From F23-B02 sp963613665 (GTDB lineage: Bacteria > Bacillota > Clostridia > Oscillospirales > Oscillospiraceae): a stretch of 64,000 nucleotides of DNA. The translations under genes and the position numbers were made by a program. The stretch is taken from contig CAVEAL010000001.1 of NCBI GenBank assembly GCA_963613665.1, positions 1-64,000 of the forward strand. The letters run 5' to 3'. Positions 44,150 through 51,531 of this stretch are shown in pieces (position 1 is the stretch's first letter; each line of letters starts with the position of its first letter). The notes beneath the pieces were generated by a model, which did not search any database, was not told where the DNA came from, and saw nothing but the letters and a program-made list of their open reading frames with translations.

Positions 44150-44179
44150 TTTCAGGTTCGTTTCAGCCAAGCGTATTAT
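44150..44179 (+). promoter_or_regulatory. Autoregulated promoter of the two-component system
   Basis: TTTCAG (44150-44155) and TTTCAG (44161-44166) are 11 bp apart, then 7 bp, then TATTAT (44174-44179). It mirrors the htrA promoter, including the identical 7-bp gap to the -10 box. Confidence 0.6.
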
Positions 44180-44202
44180 TATATGTATCAAGAGGTGATA
44201 CC

Positions 44203-44874
44203 ATGCGTATTCTTATAGCCGAGGATGAGGTCGGGATTGCGAAGGCTTTAAAGCTCGTTCTCGAAAAAAACCGTTTTGCCGTGGATATGGTGCATAACGG
44301 GCTCGACGCGCTTGAATATATGCTGTCGGTCAGCTACGATGCTGTGGTTCTGGATATAATGATGCCGGGTCTTGACGGGCTCGAGGTCCTGAAGCGTGCG
44401 AGAGAAAAGGGCATAGGCACGCCGGTGCTGTTTCTCACGGCCAAGGCCGAGGTCGAAGACCGTATCGCCGGGCTCGACGCGGGCGCGGACGACTATCTTC
44501 CCAAGCCCTTTGCCATGGGCGAGTTTATATCTCGTGTGCGCGCGCTGACGCGCCGCAGCGGGAACTACGCGCCCGACGTTATACGCGTGGGGCAGACGAG
44601 TCTCGATCTGGGCTCGTACACTCTCTCGGCAAACGGACAGAGCCTGCGCCTCAACAACAAGGAGTTTCAGCTCATGGAGCTGTTCATGCGCAACCGCGGC
44701 CATGTTTTTTCGACCGACGCGCTCATGCAGAAGGTCTGGGATCTCGACACGGAGTCGGAGACCGACGTAGTGTGGACGTATATAGGCTTCCTGCGCAAGA
44801 AGCTGCGCGGCCTTGACGCGGATATAGAGATAAGGACCATTCGCGGTGCGGGCTACGCGCTGGAGGAAAAGTGA
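44203..44874 (+). CDS. OmpR-family response regulator
   Basis: A 223-residue regulator: receiver domain (1-118) with acidic pocket (Glu7, Asp8), phospho-acceptor Asp51 (VVLDIMMPG) and Lys101 (LPKPF), then a winged-helix DNA-binding domain (about 128-221; LNNKEFQLMELFMRN, RTIRGAGYAL). ATG at 44203 after GAGGTG. It overlaps the histidine-kinase start by 1 nt (TGATG). OmpR-type proteins bind direct repeats of 10-11 bp, as seen upstream of it and of htrA. Confidence 0.95.
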   Translation: MRILIAEDEVGIAKALKLVLEKNRFAVDMVHNGLDALEYMLSVSYDAVVLDIMMPGLDGLEVLKRAREKGIGTPVLFLTAKAEVEDRIAGLDAGADDYLPKPFAMGEFISRVRALTRRSGNYAPDVIRVGQTSLDLGSYTLSANGQSLRLNNKEFQLMELFMRNRGHVFSTDALMQKVWDLDTESETDVVWTYIGFLRKKLRGLDADIEIRTIRGAGYALEEK

Positions 44875-46091
44875 TGCTCGTTAAAATGCGGCGCAGGTTC
44901 ATCGCCTCGGCGATGGCGGCGATGGGCGCGGTGACGCTCGTGCTGCTGCTTGCGGTGAACCTGTGGAACTATACGATAACGACAAACAAGCTCGACGATA
45001 CGATAGACGCGCTCCTGACAACGGGTCAGGAGTCCTATTCCGGCTCGTCAAGCTTCACTCTGCCCGATGTTTTTTCAAACGACTCGCCGGAGACGAAATA
45101 CATGACGCGCTATTTCGCGGTCGTGTACGACGCCGACGGCGACGCACTGCGCGTTTTCAGCGACTATATCGCAACGGTCTCCGCGCAGCAGGCGCTGTAC
45201 TATGCCTCCGACGCTCTGTCCGAAGGGCATGAGCAGGGCTATTACGGCGACTACCGCTACAGTGTGAAGGAGGGAGCGTCGAGCAGCGCGATCGTGTTTT
45301 TGAACGCCTCGCTCGAGCAGCAGTCGATGAAAACACTGCTGACGGTCTCGCTTGTCGTTGCGGCGGCGAGCCTGCTGCTGGGCTTTGCGCTGGTCACGGC
45401 CTTTTCAAAAAAGGCCATCGCGCCCTATGTGCGCAACATCGAGCTGCAAAAGCAGTTTATCACCGACGCGGGGCACGAGCTCAAAACGCCGCTGACCTCC
45501 ATTTCAACGAGCGCGGAGGTGCTCAGGATGGAAAACGGTGAAAACGAGTGGGTCGATAATATCCAGAAGCAGACCGTGCGCATGTCGCGCCTTGTCAAAA
45601 ATCTGGTCACTCTCTCGCGCCTTGACGAGGGCATGCCCCTGCCGGACAAAACGGAGTTTTCGCTCTCGGACGCCGCGTGGGAGGCCGCCGAGCCCTTTGA
45701 AATGCGCGCCAAGGCGCAGGGGAAAAACTACAGCCAGAGCATAAGCCCCGAGCTTACGATGACCGGCGACATGGCCGCCGTGCAGCAGCTGATATCCATT
45801 CTGCTCGACAACGCCTTCAAATACTCCGACGACGGCGGCGAGATACGCCTTTCGGTCTACGCACAGCACAAAAACAGCGTCATCGAGGTCTATAACACCT
45901 GCCCGCCGGACTCGCTCGGCGATATCGACCGCTTTTTCGACCGCTTCTATCGCGCGGACAAATCGCGACGCTATGACGGCGGCACGGGCATCGGCCTTGC
46001 CATCGCAAAGGCGACGGCGCAGGCGCTTGGCGGCAGCATAAGCGCCGAAACGCCGGACGGGAGCAGCATAATTTTCCGCGTGACGCTGTAA
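44874..46091 (+). CDS. Sensor histidine kinase
   Basis: A 405-residue HK with two membrane helices (about 11-31 and 155-177) flanking an extracytoplasmic sensor of about 120 residues. HisKA follows with His201 (TDAGHELKTPLTSIS), then HATPase_c with N, G1 and G2 boxes (LLDNAFKYSDDGGEI, GGTGIGLAIAKATAQALGG). GGAGG at 44862-44866 favours the ATG at 44874 over the GTG at 44871. It probably senses envelope stress given the facing htrA. Confidence 0.95.
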   Translation: MLVKMRRRFIASAMAAMGAVTLVLLLAVNLWNYTITTNKLDDTIDALLTTGQESYSGSSSFTLPDVFSNDSPETKYMTRYFAVVYDADGDALRVFSDYIATVSAQQALYYASDALSEGHEQGYYGDYRYSVKEGASSSAIVFLNASLEQQSMKTLLTVSLVVAAASLLLGFALVTAFSKKAIAPYVRNIELQKQFITDAGHELKTPLTSISTSAEVLRMENGENEWVDNIQKQTVRMSRLVKNLVTLSRLDEGMPLPDKTEFSLSDAAWEAAEPFEMRAKAQGKNYSQSISPELTMTGDMAAVQQLISILLDNAFKYSDDGGEIRLSVYAQHKNSVIEVYNTCPPDSLGDIDRFFDRFYRADKSRRYDGGTGIGLAIAKATAQALGGSISAETPDGSSIIFRVTL

Positions 46092-46097
46092 AGGAAA

Positions 46098-46119
46098 AAA
46101 CGACCCTTGCGGGTCGTTT
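46098..46119 (-). terminator. Terminator of the 18-codon gene
   Basis: Stem AAACGACCC/GGGTCGTTT (46098-46106, 46111-46119) with a GCAA/TTGC loop; six T follow on the minus strand. It also lies just after the histidine kinase stop. Confidence 0.7.
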
Positions 46120-46174
46120 ACCGGTCGCTCGGACCGGGGTCGCAGTCTCCGAATATCATATCGTCGATATCCAT
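46118..46174 (-). CDS. Candidate microprotein of 18 residues
   Basis: An acidic peptide, MDIDDMIFGDCDPGPSDR, read from an ATG with GAGGTG 7 nt upstream. A TATAAT box framed by an inverted repeat (TGCGGCAT/ATGCCGCA) lies further upstream at about 46193-46220, and an intrinsic terminator overlaps the stop. This is a complete miniature transcription unit. No homologue is known to me. It could instead be the leader peptide of an attenuator, but no downstream gene on this strand fits. Confidence 0.45.
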   Translation of the reverse strand: MDIDDMIFGDCDPGPSDR

Positions 46175-46192
46175 TCAAGTCACCTCGTTTTT

Positions 46193-46220
46193 TGCGGCAT
46201 ACTTATATTATATGCCGCAG
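46193..46220 (-). promoter_or_regulatory. TATAAT box within an inverted repeat
   Basis: TGCGGCAT and ATGCCGCA arms flank the stretch holding TATAAT on the minus strand. It may be an operator over the -10 region of the microprotein gene; no good -35 box is present. Confidence 0.4.
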
Positions 46221-46241
46221 AGCGGAAAAACATGACTGCTT

Positions 46242-47099
46242 TTATTTTGCTTTTAAGGTCATGCATACGATCTCGGGACGGTTGAATATACGCGGTATCG
46301 GCACGGAATTTCCTAGCCCGCGCGAGACTATCATGGTGTAGCTGCCGTTATAAAACTGCCCTTGAGCGAAGTCGGGGAACAGATGCCGGTCCGTTCCGAT
46401 AAGGCCGCCCACGCCGGGTATGCGGACAAGGCCGCCGTGAGCGTGGCCGCAGAAAACGAGATCGACCGGCAGCTCCGGATACTCGGTCATCCAGTAATTG
46501 CGGTGCCCGAGCAGTATCTTGAACGCCGAGGGCGACACCTCGTTCATCTTCTGCGCGAGCTCCTCGGGAGTGAGCATGTCGGCATAGGCCAGAGGGTCCT
46601 CAACGCCGCCGAGGAGTATACCGTCCTCTCCGCGGCTTATCGTGAGATATTCGTTGCTCAGGTATCTTACGCCGGCGTTTTCCATTATGCTGCGCACCTG
46701 CGCGGCAAGCCCCGAGCCGAATTCGTGGTTTCCGCTGACGAAGTACACCGGGCAGATCTTTACCAGACGTCCGGCAAGCTTCCGAACAGCCTCAAGATCG
46801 CCCTCGTCGGTGACAAAGTCGCCGGTGAGCGCGATGATATCCGGCTCGAGGGCGGCGACCTTTTCGACAAGCTCCGTGCCGTCGGAGCCGAACTCCGCCC
46901 CGTGCAGGTCGGAAAGCTGCACTATCCTGAAACCGTCAAAGCTCTCCGGGAGCTTTTCCGACGAAAGCTCATAGCTGCTCACCTCAAGCCTTGAGCTGCT
47001 GTCGCCTATTAAAAATGCGCAGGCCGCCGCAACGAGCGCAATGAGCGCAAGCGCCGTCAGGCAGCCGCGGCTGCCGTGCTTTTTTCTCTCAGCCTTCAA
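46242..47099 (-). CDS. Membrane-anchored metallophosphoesterase
   Basis: A 285-residue calcineurin-like phosphoesterase. N-terminal helix (about 15-33); metal motifs QLSDLHGAEFG (DxH), TGDFVTD (GDxxD), SGNHEFG (GNHE), LLGHRN and FCGHAHGG (GHxH). Relatives hydrolyse UDP-diacylglucosamine or other phosphodiesters at the membrane. The TTG at 47099 (GAGG 7 nt upstream) is chosen because an in-frame GTG at 47141 lies inside the promoter. Confidence 0.85.
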   Translation of the reverse strand: MKAERKKHGSRGCLTALALIALVAAACAFLIGDSSSRLEVSSYELSSEKLPESFDGFRIVQLSDLHGAEFGSDGTELVEKVAALEPDIIALTGDFVTDEGDLEAVRKLAGRLVKICPVYFVSGNHEFGSGLAAQVRSIMENAGVRYLSNEYLTISRGEDGILLGGVEDPLAYADMLTPEELAQKMNEVSPSAFKILLGHRNYWMTEYPELPVDLVFCGHAHGGLVRIPGVGGLIGTDRHLFPDFAQGQFYNGSYTMIVSRGLGNSVPIPRIFNRPEIVCMTLKAK

Positions 47100-47131
47100 T
47101 GTGTTGCCTCGCTTCGAAATGGTCTGCGGCA

Positions 47132-47160
47132 ATAATATCACAAGACGGGCAAAGCTTCAA
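47132..47160 (-). promoter_or_regulatory. Promoter of the metallophosphoesterase gene
   Basis: Minus strand TTGAAG (47160-47155), 17-bp spacer, TATTAT (47137-47132). Confidence 0.65.
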
Positions 47161-47168
47161 CTTTTCTA

Positions 47169-47197
47169 TTGAAACCATTAGCCTTTTGGGGTATAAT
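47169..47197 (+). promoter_or_regulatory. Sigma-A promoter of the foldase-like gene
   Basis: TTGAAA (47169-47174), 17-bp spacer, TATAAT (47192-47197), 40 nt before the ATG. Confidence 0.8.
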
Positions 47198-47236
47198 ATA
47201 TAAATCCAACCGAAAATTTAAAAAGGAAGATCAGAC

Positions 47237-48532
47237 ATGAGTTCATCAACCGAAAGAAAAAACAGGCAGGCTGCCCGCAGCGAGGGATCCTATACTAAGG
47301 ATATCAACGCCCGGAAGGAAGCCGAAAAGAAGAAAAAGCAAAAGATCAAATGGACGATCGTAGGCGTCGCCCTCGTGATCTTCTTCGCGTTTGCCATTTA
47401 CCTCAACACCGGTGCACTGTACAGATCGCTTGACGCGCTGACGGTCTCCAACACCGAGGTCACGGTCGGCGATACGACCATCTCCGCCGGTGAGCGCAGC
47501 TTCACCGTGGCTGAATGCAACTATATCTATCATACGCAGTATATCAGCTTTGTTAACACCTACGGCACCTATCTCTCGTCCCTGCTGGATACCTCCAAGC
47601 CCCTCGACGAGCAGGAGTGCCCCATGAACCCGAACGCAAGCGACGACGAGGACGGCGAGAGCACCGAGACCTACACCTGGGACGATTATTTCCGCGACGC
47701 CACCAAGTCCACGCTCACCCAGCTTGCAGCCTTCGAGGCATATGCGCAGCAGCATGACATTTCCCTTGACGAGGACAATCTCAAGGAGATAGACGAGACC
47801 ATAGATGCCATCGCGGAGACCGCGAAGGAGAACAACTACGGCAGCGTCAGCAAATTCCTCGCAGCAAACTACGGCCGCGGCAGCAACGAGAGCGTCGCCC
47901 GCGAGCTCCTTGAGCTCCAGACCCTCGCCTCCAAGGTCCAGACGAGCATCACCGACGCCGAAGAGTACACCGCCGAGGAGCTCGCCGCAGAGTACGAGAC
48001 CGTCAAGGACAGCTACGATAAGTTCACCTACAGCTACTACCTCGTAGAGGCGGAGCTTCCCGAGCACGAGCACTCCGACGATGAGGACGAGGACGCACAT
48101 ACGCCGACCGATGAGGCTCTTGCAGCCGCAAAGGCCACCGCTGAGAGCATCCTTGAGGCCGTGAACGGCGGCACCTCCCTTGCGGATGCCGTTTCGGCAG
48201 CCGTCACCGATGCCGAGATCACCGAGCAGACCGACCTGAGCGGCTCGTCCGTCGAGTCCGACCTCTCCGAGTGGCTCAAGAGCGCCGACCGAGTTGCCGG
48301 CGATACGACGGTCATCGACGTAAGCTCCGGCAGCTATGTCGTCGTGTTCACGGAGCGCGACAACAACCAGGCTCCCACCGAGGAGAGCGGCGATCAGAAC
48401 TACTGCGACTACGTCGCCGAGAACCTGCTCAAGCAGGAGGTGCTCAGCGCCTGGAACGAGGATGTTTTCAGTCCCATCACCGAGGCTTACACCGCATCCT
48501 ACACCGGCTCGGCACGCTACGTCGGCATCTGA
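47237..48532 (+). CDS. Membrane-anchored parvulin-like peptidyl-prolyl isomerase (foldase)
   Basis: A 431-residue protein: basic cytoplasmic N-terminus, one helix (about 38-57), a SurA/PrsA-like helical N-region (about 75-255) and a parvulin-like segment (about 263-380; LAAAKATAESILEAVNGG, TTVIDVSSGSYVVVF). It probably assists folding of exported proteins. Unusual are a His/acid-rich insert HEHSDDEDEDAH (277-288) and an acidic loop near 134-144. It is anchored by an uncleaved helix rather than as a lipoprotein as in PrsA. Confidence 0.78.
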   Translation: MSSSTERKNRQAARSEGSYTKDINARKEAEKKKKQKIKWTIVGVALVIFFAFAIYLNTGALYRSLDALTVSNTEVTVGDTTISAGERSFTVAECNYIYHTQYISFVNTYGTYLSSLLDTSKPLDEQECPMNPNASDDEDGESTETYTWDDYFRDATKSTLTQLAAFEAYAQQHDISLDEDNLKEIDETIDAIAETAKENNYGSVSKFLAANYGRGSNESVARELLELQTLASKVQTSITDAEEYTAEELAAEYETVKDSYDKFTYSYYLVEAELPEHEHSDDEDEDAHTPTDEALAAAKATAESILEAVNGGTSLADAVSAAVTDAEITEQTDLSGSSVESDLSEWLKSADRVAGDTTVIDVSSGSYVVVFTERDNNQAPTEESGDQNYCDYVAENLLKQEVLSAWNEDVFSPITEAYTASYTGSARYVGI

Positions 48533-48540
48533 TAAGATAA

Positions 48541-48775
48541 ACTTCCTCAGTCTGTCAAAGGACCCATGCCGCTGCGCAGAAACATCCGCGCAGCCGGGGG
48601 GACTTGAGGGGCAGCGAAGCGACGGCGCAGCGAGACAAGGCCCGTCTCAAGTTAGATGAACCGCCGTTGAAATCCCTGAAATTTCAAGGATTTCGGTAAA
48701 AGCATTTTGAAAATTTTCAAAATGTCCGGCGGAAAAGTGCAGTCAAAAAAGTCCCGCGAGGGACTTTTTTGACAA
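48541..48775. ncRNA. Candidate structured RNA
   Basis: Consecutive pairings: GCTGCGC/GCGCAGC (48571-48577, 48588-48594); ACTTGAG/CTCAAGT (48602-48608, 48646-48652); an outer CCGCCG/CGGCGG stem (48661-48666, 48727-48732) enclosing GAAATCC/GGATTTC and a perfect 22-nt palindrome (48703-48724); then a 14-bp terminator (48742-48773). No reading frame uses it. It may be an independent small RNA or an elaborate 3' UTR of the foldase gene. No known RNA family is recognised; strand uncertain. Confidence 0.4.
48742..48773. terminator. Strong bidirectional terminator
   Basis: A 14-bp perfect stem (48742-48755 with 48760-48773), GCGA loop, A/T runs within the arms. Confidence 0.85.
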
Positions 48776-48780
48776 ACCAA

Positions 48781-48805
48781 GCCGTTCTCAGGAACGGCCT
48801 TTTTT
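48781..48805 (+). terminator. Second terminator-like hairpin before tcdA
   Basis: GCCGTTC/GAACGGC (48781-48787, 48792-48798) followed by C and six T. It lies only 13 nt before the tcdA ATG. Confidence 0.65.
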
Positions 48806-48818
48806 GATGGTGATAAAT

Positions 48819-49526
48819 ATGAACGAAAGAACCCTGCGCGCCGAAATGCTCCTCGGGGCCGAGGCGATGGAAAAGCTCGCACGCGCGCACGTCGCGGTGT
48901 TCGGACTCGGCGGCGTCGGCTCATGGTGTGCCGAGGCGCTCGCACGAAGCGGTGTCGGGCAGCTGACGCTCATAGATCAGGACCCCGTGAGCCTGAGCAA
49001 CATAAACCGGCAGCTGTGCGCCCTCGGCTCGACCGTGGATATGCCCAAGGCCGAGGTACTGCGCCGCCGCATAGAGGACATAAATCCCGAGATAAGCGTA
49101 AACTGCATCGTCGGGCGCTACGAGGCGGACAGCCGCGAGCGCTTTTTCGGCGACTACGACTACATCGTTGACTGCATCGACCTCGTGTCCTGCAAGGTCG
49201 ATCTCATATGCACGGCCAAGGCGCGCGGAGTGCCGATCGTGTCCGCTCTCGGCACCGGCAACAAGCGCGACGCACAGAGGCTCATGCTCTGCGACATAAA
49301 AAAAACCAGCGGCTGTCCGCTGGCAAGGGTCGTGCGCAGGGAGCTGCGCAAGGCCGGCATAGAGCATCACGACGTCGTCTTCTCTTCCGAAGAAGCGATG
49401 GAGCCGCAGCAGCTTGAGGCTCCGCCTCCCGGCCGCAGGAGCGTCCCCGGCTCGCTGGTGTGGGTACCGGCAAGCGCAGGGCTCCTGCTGTGTCAGCACG
49501 TCGTGACGTCAATAAGCGGGCTATAG
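48819..49526 (+). CDS. tcdA: tRNA threonylcarbamoyladenosine dehydratase TcdA
   Basis: A 235-residue ThiF/MoeB-like adenylating enzyme. VFGLGGVGSWCAEALARSG is the nucleotide loop, LIDQDPVSLSNINRQLCAL the conserved Asp/Arg region, and DCIDLVSCKVDLI the substrate loop. It cyclises t6A37 to ct6A in tRNA. ATG at 48819 with a weak GGTGA upstream; ATG 48807 is possible. The 3' end overlaps the converging MBL gene by 6 nt. Confidence 0.88.
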   Translation: MNERTLRAEMLLGAEAMEKLARAHVAVFGLGGVGSWCAEALARSGVGQLTLIDQDPVSLSNINRQLCALGSTVDMPKAEVLRRRIEDINPEISVNCIVGRYEADSRERFFGDYDYIVDCIDLVSCKVDLICTAKARGVPIVSALGTGNKRDAQRLMLCDIKKTSGCPLARVVRRELRKAGIEHHDVVFSSEEAMEPQQLEAPPPGRRSVPGSLVWVPASAGLLLCQHVVTSISGL

Positions 49527-50378
49527 CTCGATCACATGCGGCTGCACGTCGGGATCGTGGTTTGCTATGACGGCGACGCAGTCCGGATCCGCCGCCTGTC
49601 CGGCTATCCAGTCGAAGGACTTGAGCATGGCCTTGTCGTTGAAGCCGTAGCCCGGCAGTATCCGCTCGCGCCACGAACGCTCGGAAAACGCGGCGTCCGA
49701 CGTGAGAACGACAAATTTGCCGCCGTTTTTTATCTTGACGCCGATCTGTCCGTCCGTATGTCCGGGCAGGCACACGAAGGTCACGGTTTCGTCGCCGAAG
49801 AGGTCATACGACCACCACAGCGGCCCGTCCATCGTGCCCTTGAACCAGAAATGCTCTATCGGCACGCCCTCATACAGCTTCGCCGGCTGGCGCAGCTTAT
49901 AGACCGTGCGTATGGTCCACCAGCCCTCCTCCTCGGGCAGCAGGATGCGCTTTGCGCCCTTTACCGAGCGCAGACCGCTGACGTGGTCTGCGTCCAGATG
50001 CGTGAGCACGACGGCATCGAGATCCTCCGGAGCTATGCCCATTGCGGCAAGCCGCTCGAAAACGGTGCAGCCCTTTTCTACCCGCGGGTGGTAAAATTCG
50101 GCGAGGTAGCCGGGCAGCTGGGTCCTGACGGCCTTCGCGTCGTACACTCCCTCGGGGCTTATTTCGCGGCTCCAGCCGGTGTCTATGAGCACCTTTCCCT
50201 TTGGGTGCTCTATAAGATAGGCCGAGACCGGCAGCTCCACGCGTTCGGAGAGTCTGTCGAACACGCCGCGCCGTGCATTTTTCAGGTTCACGCCGCCGCC
50301 GAAGGGCACGGCCTTTGAAACGAGCATGCTTCCGCAGTGAAGAATATGTATCCTTACGGATGATTTTTCATCAGCCAC
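49521..50378 (-). CDS. MBL-fold metallohydrolase (lactonase-like)
   Basis: A 285-residue metallo-beta-lactamase-fold enzyme. LTHLDADHVSG is the HxHxDH-type motif (second ligand position, first His then Asp), LPGHTDGQIG the third ligand, VLTSDAAF the bridging Asp, ANHDPD the last His. The arrangement resembles N-acyl-homoserine-lactonase-like hydrolases. GTG at 50378 with AGGAGG 7 nt upstream. It is divergent from a TetR gene, with a palindrome over its transcription start. Confidence 0.85.
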   Translation of the reverse strand: MADEKSSVRIHILHCGSMLVSKAVPFGGGVNLKNARRGVFDRLSERVELPVSAYLIEHPKGKVLIDTGWSREISPEGVYDAKAVRTQLPGYLAEFYHPRVEKGCTVFERLAAMGIAPEDLDAVVLTHLDADHVSGLRSVKGAKRILLPEEEGWWTIRTVYKLRQPAKLYEGVPIEHFWFKGTMDGPLWWSYDLFGDETVTFVCLPGHTDGQIGVKIKNGGKFVVLTSDAAFSERSWRERILPGYGFNDKAMLKSFDWIAGQAADPDCVAVIANHDPDVQPHVIEL

Positions 50379-50407
50379 TATTTTGCCTCCTCCTATGGAC
50401 TTTTTCC

Positions 50408-50421
50408 TTACCAAGTGGTAA
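50408..50421. promoter_or_regulatory. Palindromic operator between MBL and TetR genes
   Basis: TTACCA-AG-TGGTAA, a perfect 6-2-6 inverted repeat directly after the -10 box of the MBL promoter. Confidence 0.6.
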
Positions 50422-50422
50422 A

Positions 50423-50450
50423 ATACTATCACATTTGTCTTGTATTGTAA
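50423..50450 (-). promoter_or_regulatory. Promoter of the MBL hydrolase gene
   Basis: Minus strand TTACAA (50450-50445), 16-bp spacer, TAGTAT (50428-50423). Confidence 0.5.
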
Positions 50451-50467
50451 AGAGAAAAGGAGATAAA

Positions 50468-51049
50468 ATGCCTCTGATCGTCGATAAAGAAGCCGTCCGG
50501 ATGGACATACTGATGGCCTTTCAGCGCTGCATAGACAGCAAGCCGCTGACGAATGTTTCCCTGCGCGACATTGCCGCAGAGGCGAACATGAGCCACTCGA
50601 AGCTTTTGAATTACTTTGACAGCAAGGAGGAGCTCATAATAAGCTATGTGCGCTACACGCGCGATTTCATGAGCGAAAAATGCGTCGAATGGTTCAAGAC
50701 TCACGACCGTGCGGACTACGGCTCGAACGCCGACTATATGAACGCCTTCATGAGCTATGTCGCACGCGGCAGGGTAGGCGAGCGCCGCCCGAACGCCACG
50801 ACGCAGACATATGTTCTTGCGCACTATAACGGGCGCGTGGCAGAGCTCATCAAGGAGGAGTTTGCCGAGTGGCGGCGCGTGATGGAGCAGTGCCTCAAAC
50901 GCATTTACGGCGACGAGGTCGGTGCGCGTGAGGCCGAGGGCATGATGATCCTCATCGCGGGCACCTTCATCTGCAACTACAATAACGCCCTCACCGGCAG
51001 CATCAGCGACGATATAATCGGTTCGTTCGATAAGCTGCTCAGATCATGA
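50468..51049 (+). CDS. TetR-family regulator
   Basis: A 193-residue regulator with N-terminal HTH (about 10-58; TNVSLRDIAAEANMSHSKLLNYFDSKEELI) and a helical ligand domain. ATG at 50468 after AAAAGGAG. Its position, divergent from the MBL hydrolase with a shared palindrome, suggests it represses that gene and possibly itself, with the hydrolase substrate as inducer. Confidence 0.88.
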   Translation: MPLIVDKEAVRMDILMAFQRCIDSKPLTNVSLRDIAAEANMSHSKLLNYFDSKEELIISYVRYTRDFMSEKCVEWFKTHDRADYGSNADYMNAFMSYVARGRVGERRPNATTQTYVLAHYNGRVAELIKEEFAEWRRVMEQCLKRIYGDEVGAREAEGMMILIAGTFICNYNNALTGSISDDIIGSFDKLLRS

Positions 51050-51059
51050 GATGAATACG

Positions 51060-51088
51060 AAAAGCCCCGACCGGCGGTCGGGGCTTTT
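51060..51088. terminator. Bidirectional terminator
   Basis: A 13-bp perfect stem (51060-51072 with 51076-51088), GGC loop. It separates the TetR and MOSC genes. Confidence 0.9.
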
Positions 51089-51093
51089 CGACA

Positions 51094-51528
51094 TTATTCG
51101 GCAATGCTTATCGCGTCGCCGGTTTTTACCGCGCCGGACTCGAGCACCTTCACGAAGATGCCCTCGCGCGGCATGACGCAGTCTCCGGCGGCCTTGCGTA
51201 TGGCGCAGTCGTTGTGGCATTCCTTGCCGATCTGCGTCACCTCGCACAGAGCCTCGCCTATGCGCAGACGCGTGCCCACCGGCAGCGTATGCACCGCCAT
51301 TCCCTCGACGAGGATGTTTTCGGCAAACGCGCCGTGCAGGAGCTCAAAGCTCAGCTTCTCCTGCAATTTCCGCACGCTGTCGACCGACAGCAGGCTCACC
51401 TGCCTGTGCCAGTTTCCTGCATGGGCGTCGCCCTCGATGCCCCAGTTCTTTTTCAGAAACGCCTCGGGGATCTCGTGCTTCTGAATGCCCCTTACGTCGC
51501 TTATGCAGATCGCTGCTATCTTTGCCAT
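51094..51528 (-). CDS. MOSC-domain protein
   Basis: A 144-residue single MOSC domain (EGDAHAGNWHRQVSLLS, FAENILVEG, IGKECHNDCAIRKAAGDCVMPREG with the conserved Cys). MOSC proteins bind or sulfurate molybdenum cofactor. It lies 3 nt after moaA and is the last gene of a four-gene minus-strand operon. Confidence 0.9.
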   Translation of the reverse strand: MAKIAAICISDVRGIQKHEIPEAFLKKNWGIEGDAHAGNWHRQVSLLSVDSVRKLQEKLSFELLHGAFAENILVEGMAVHTLPVGTRLRIGEALCEVTQIGKECHNDCAIRKAAGDCVMPREGIFVKVLESGAVKTGDAISIAE

Positions 51529-51531
51529 GCT

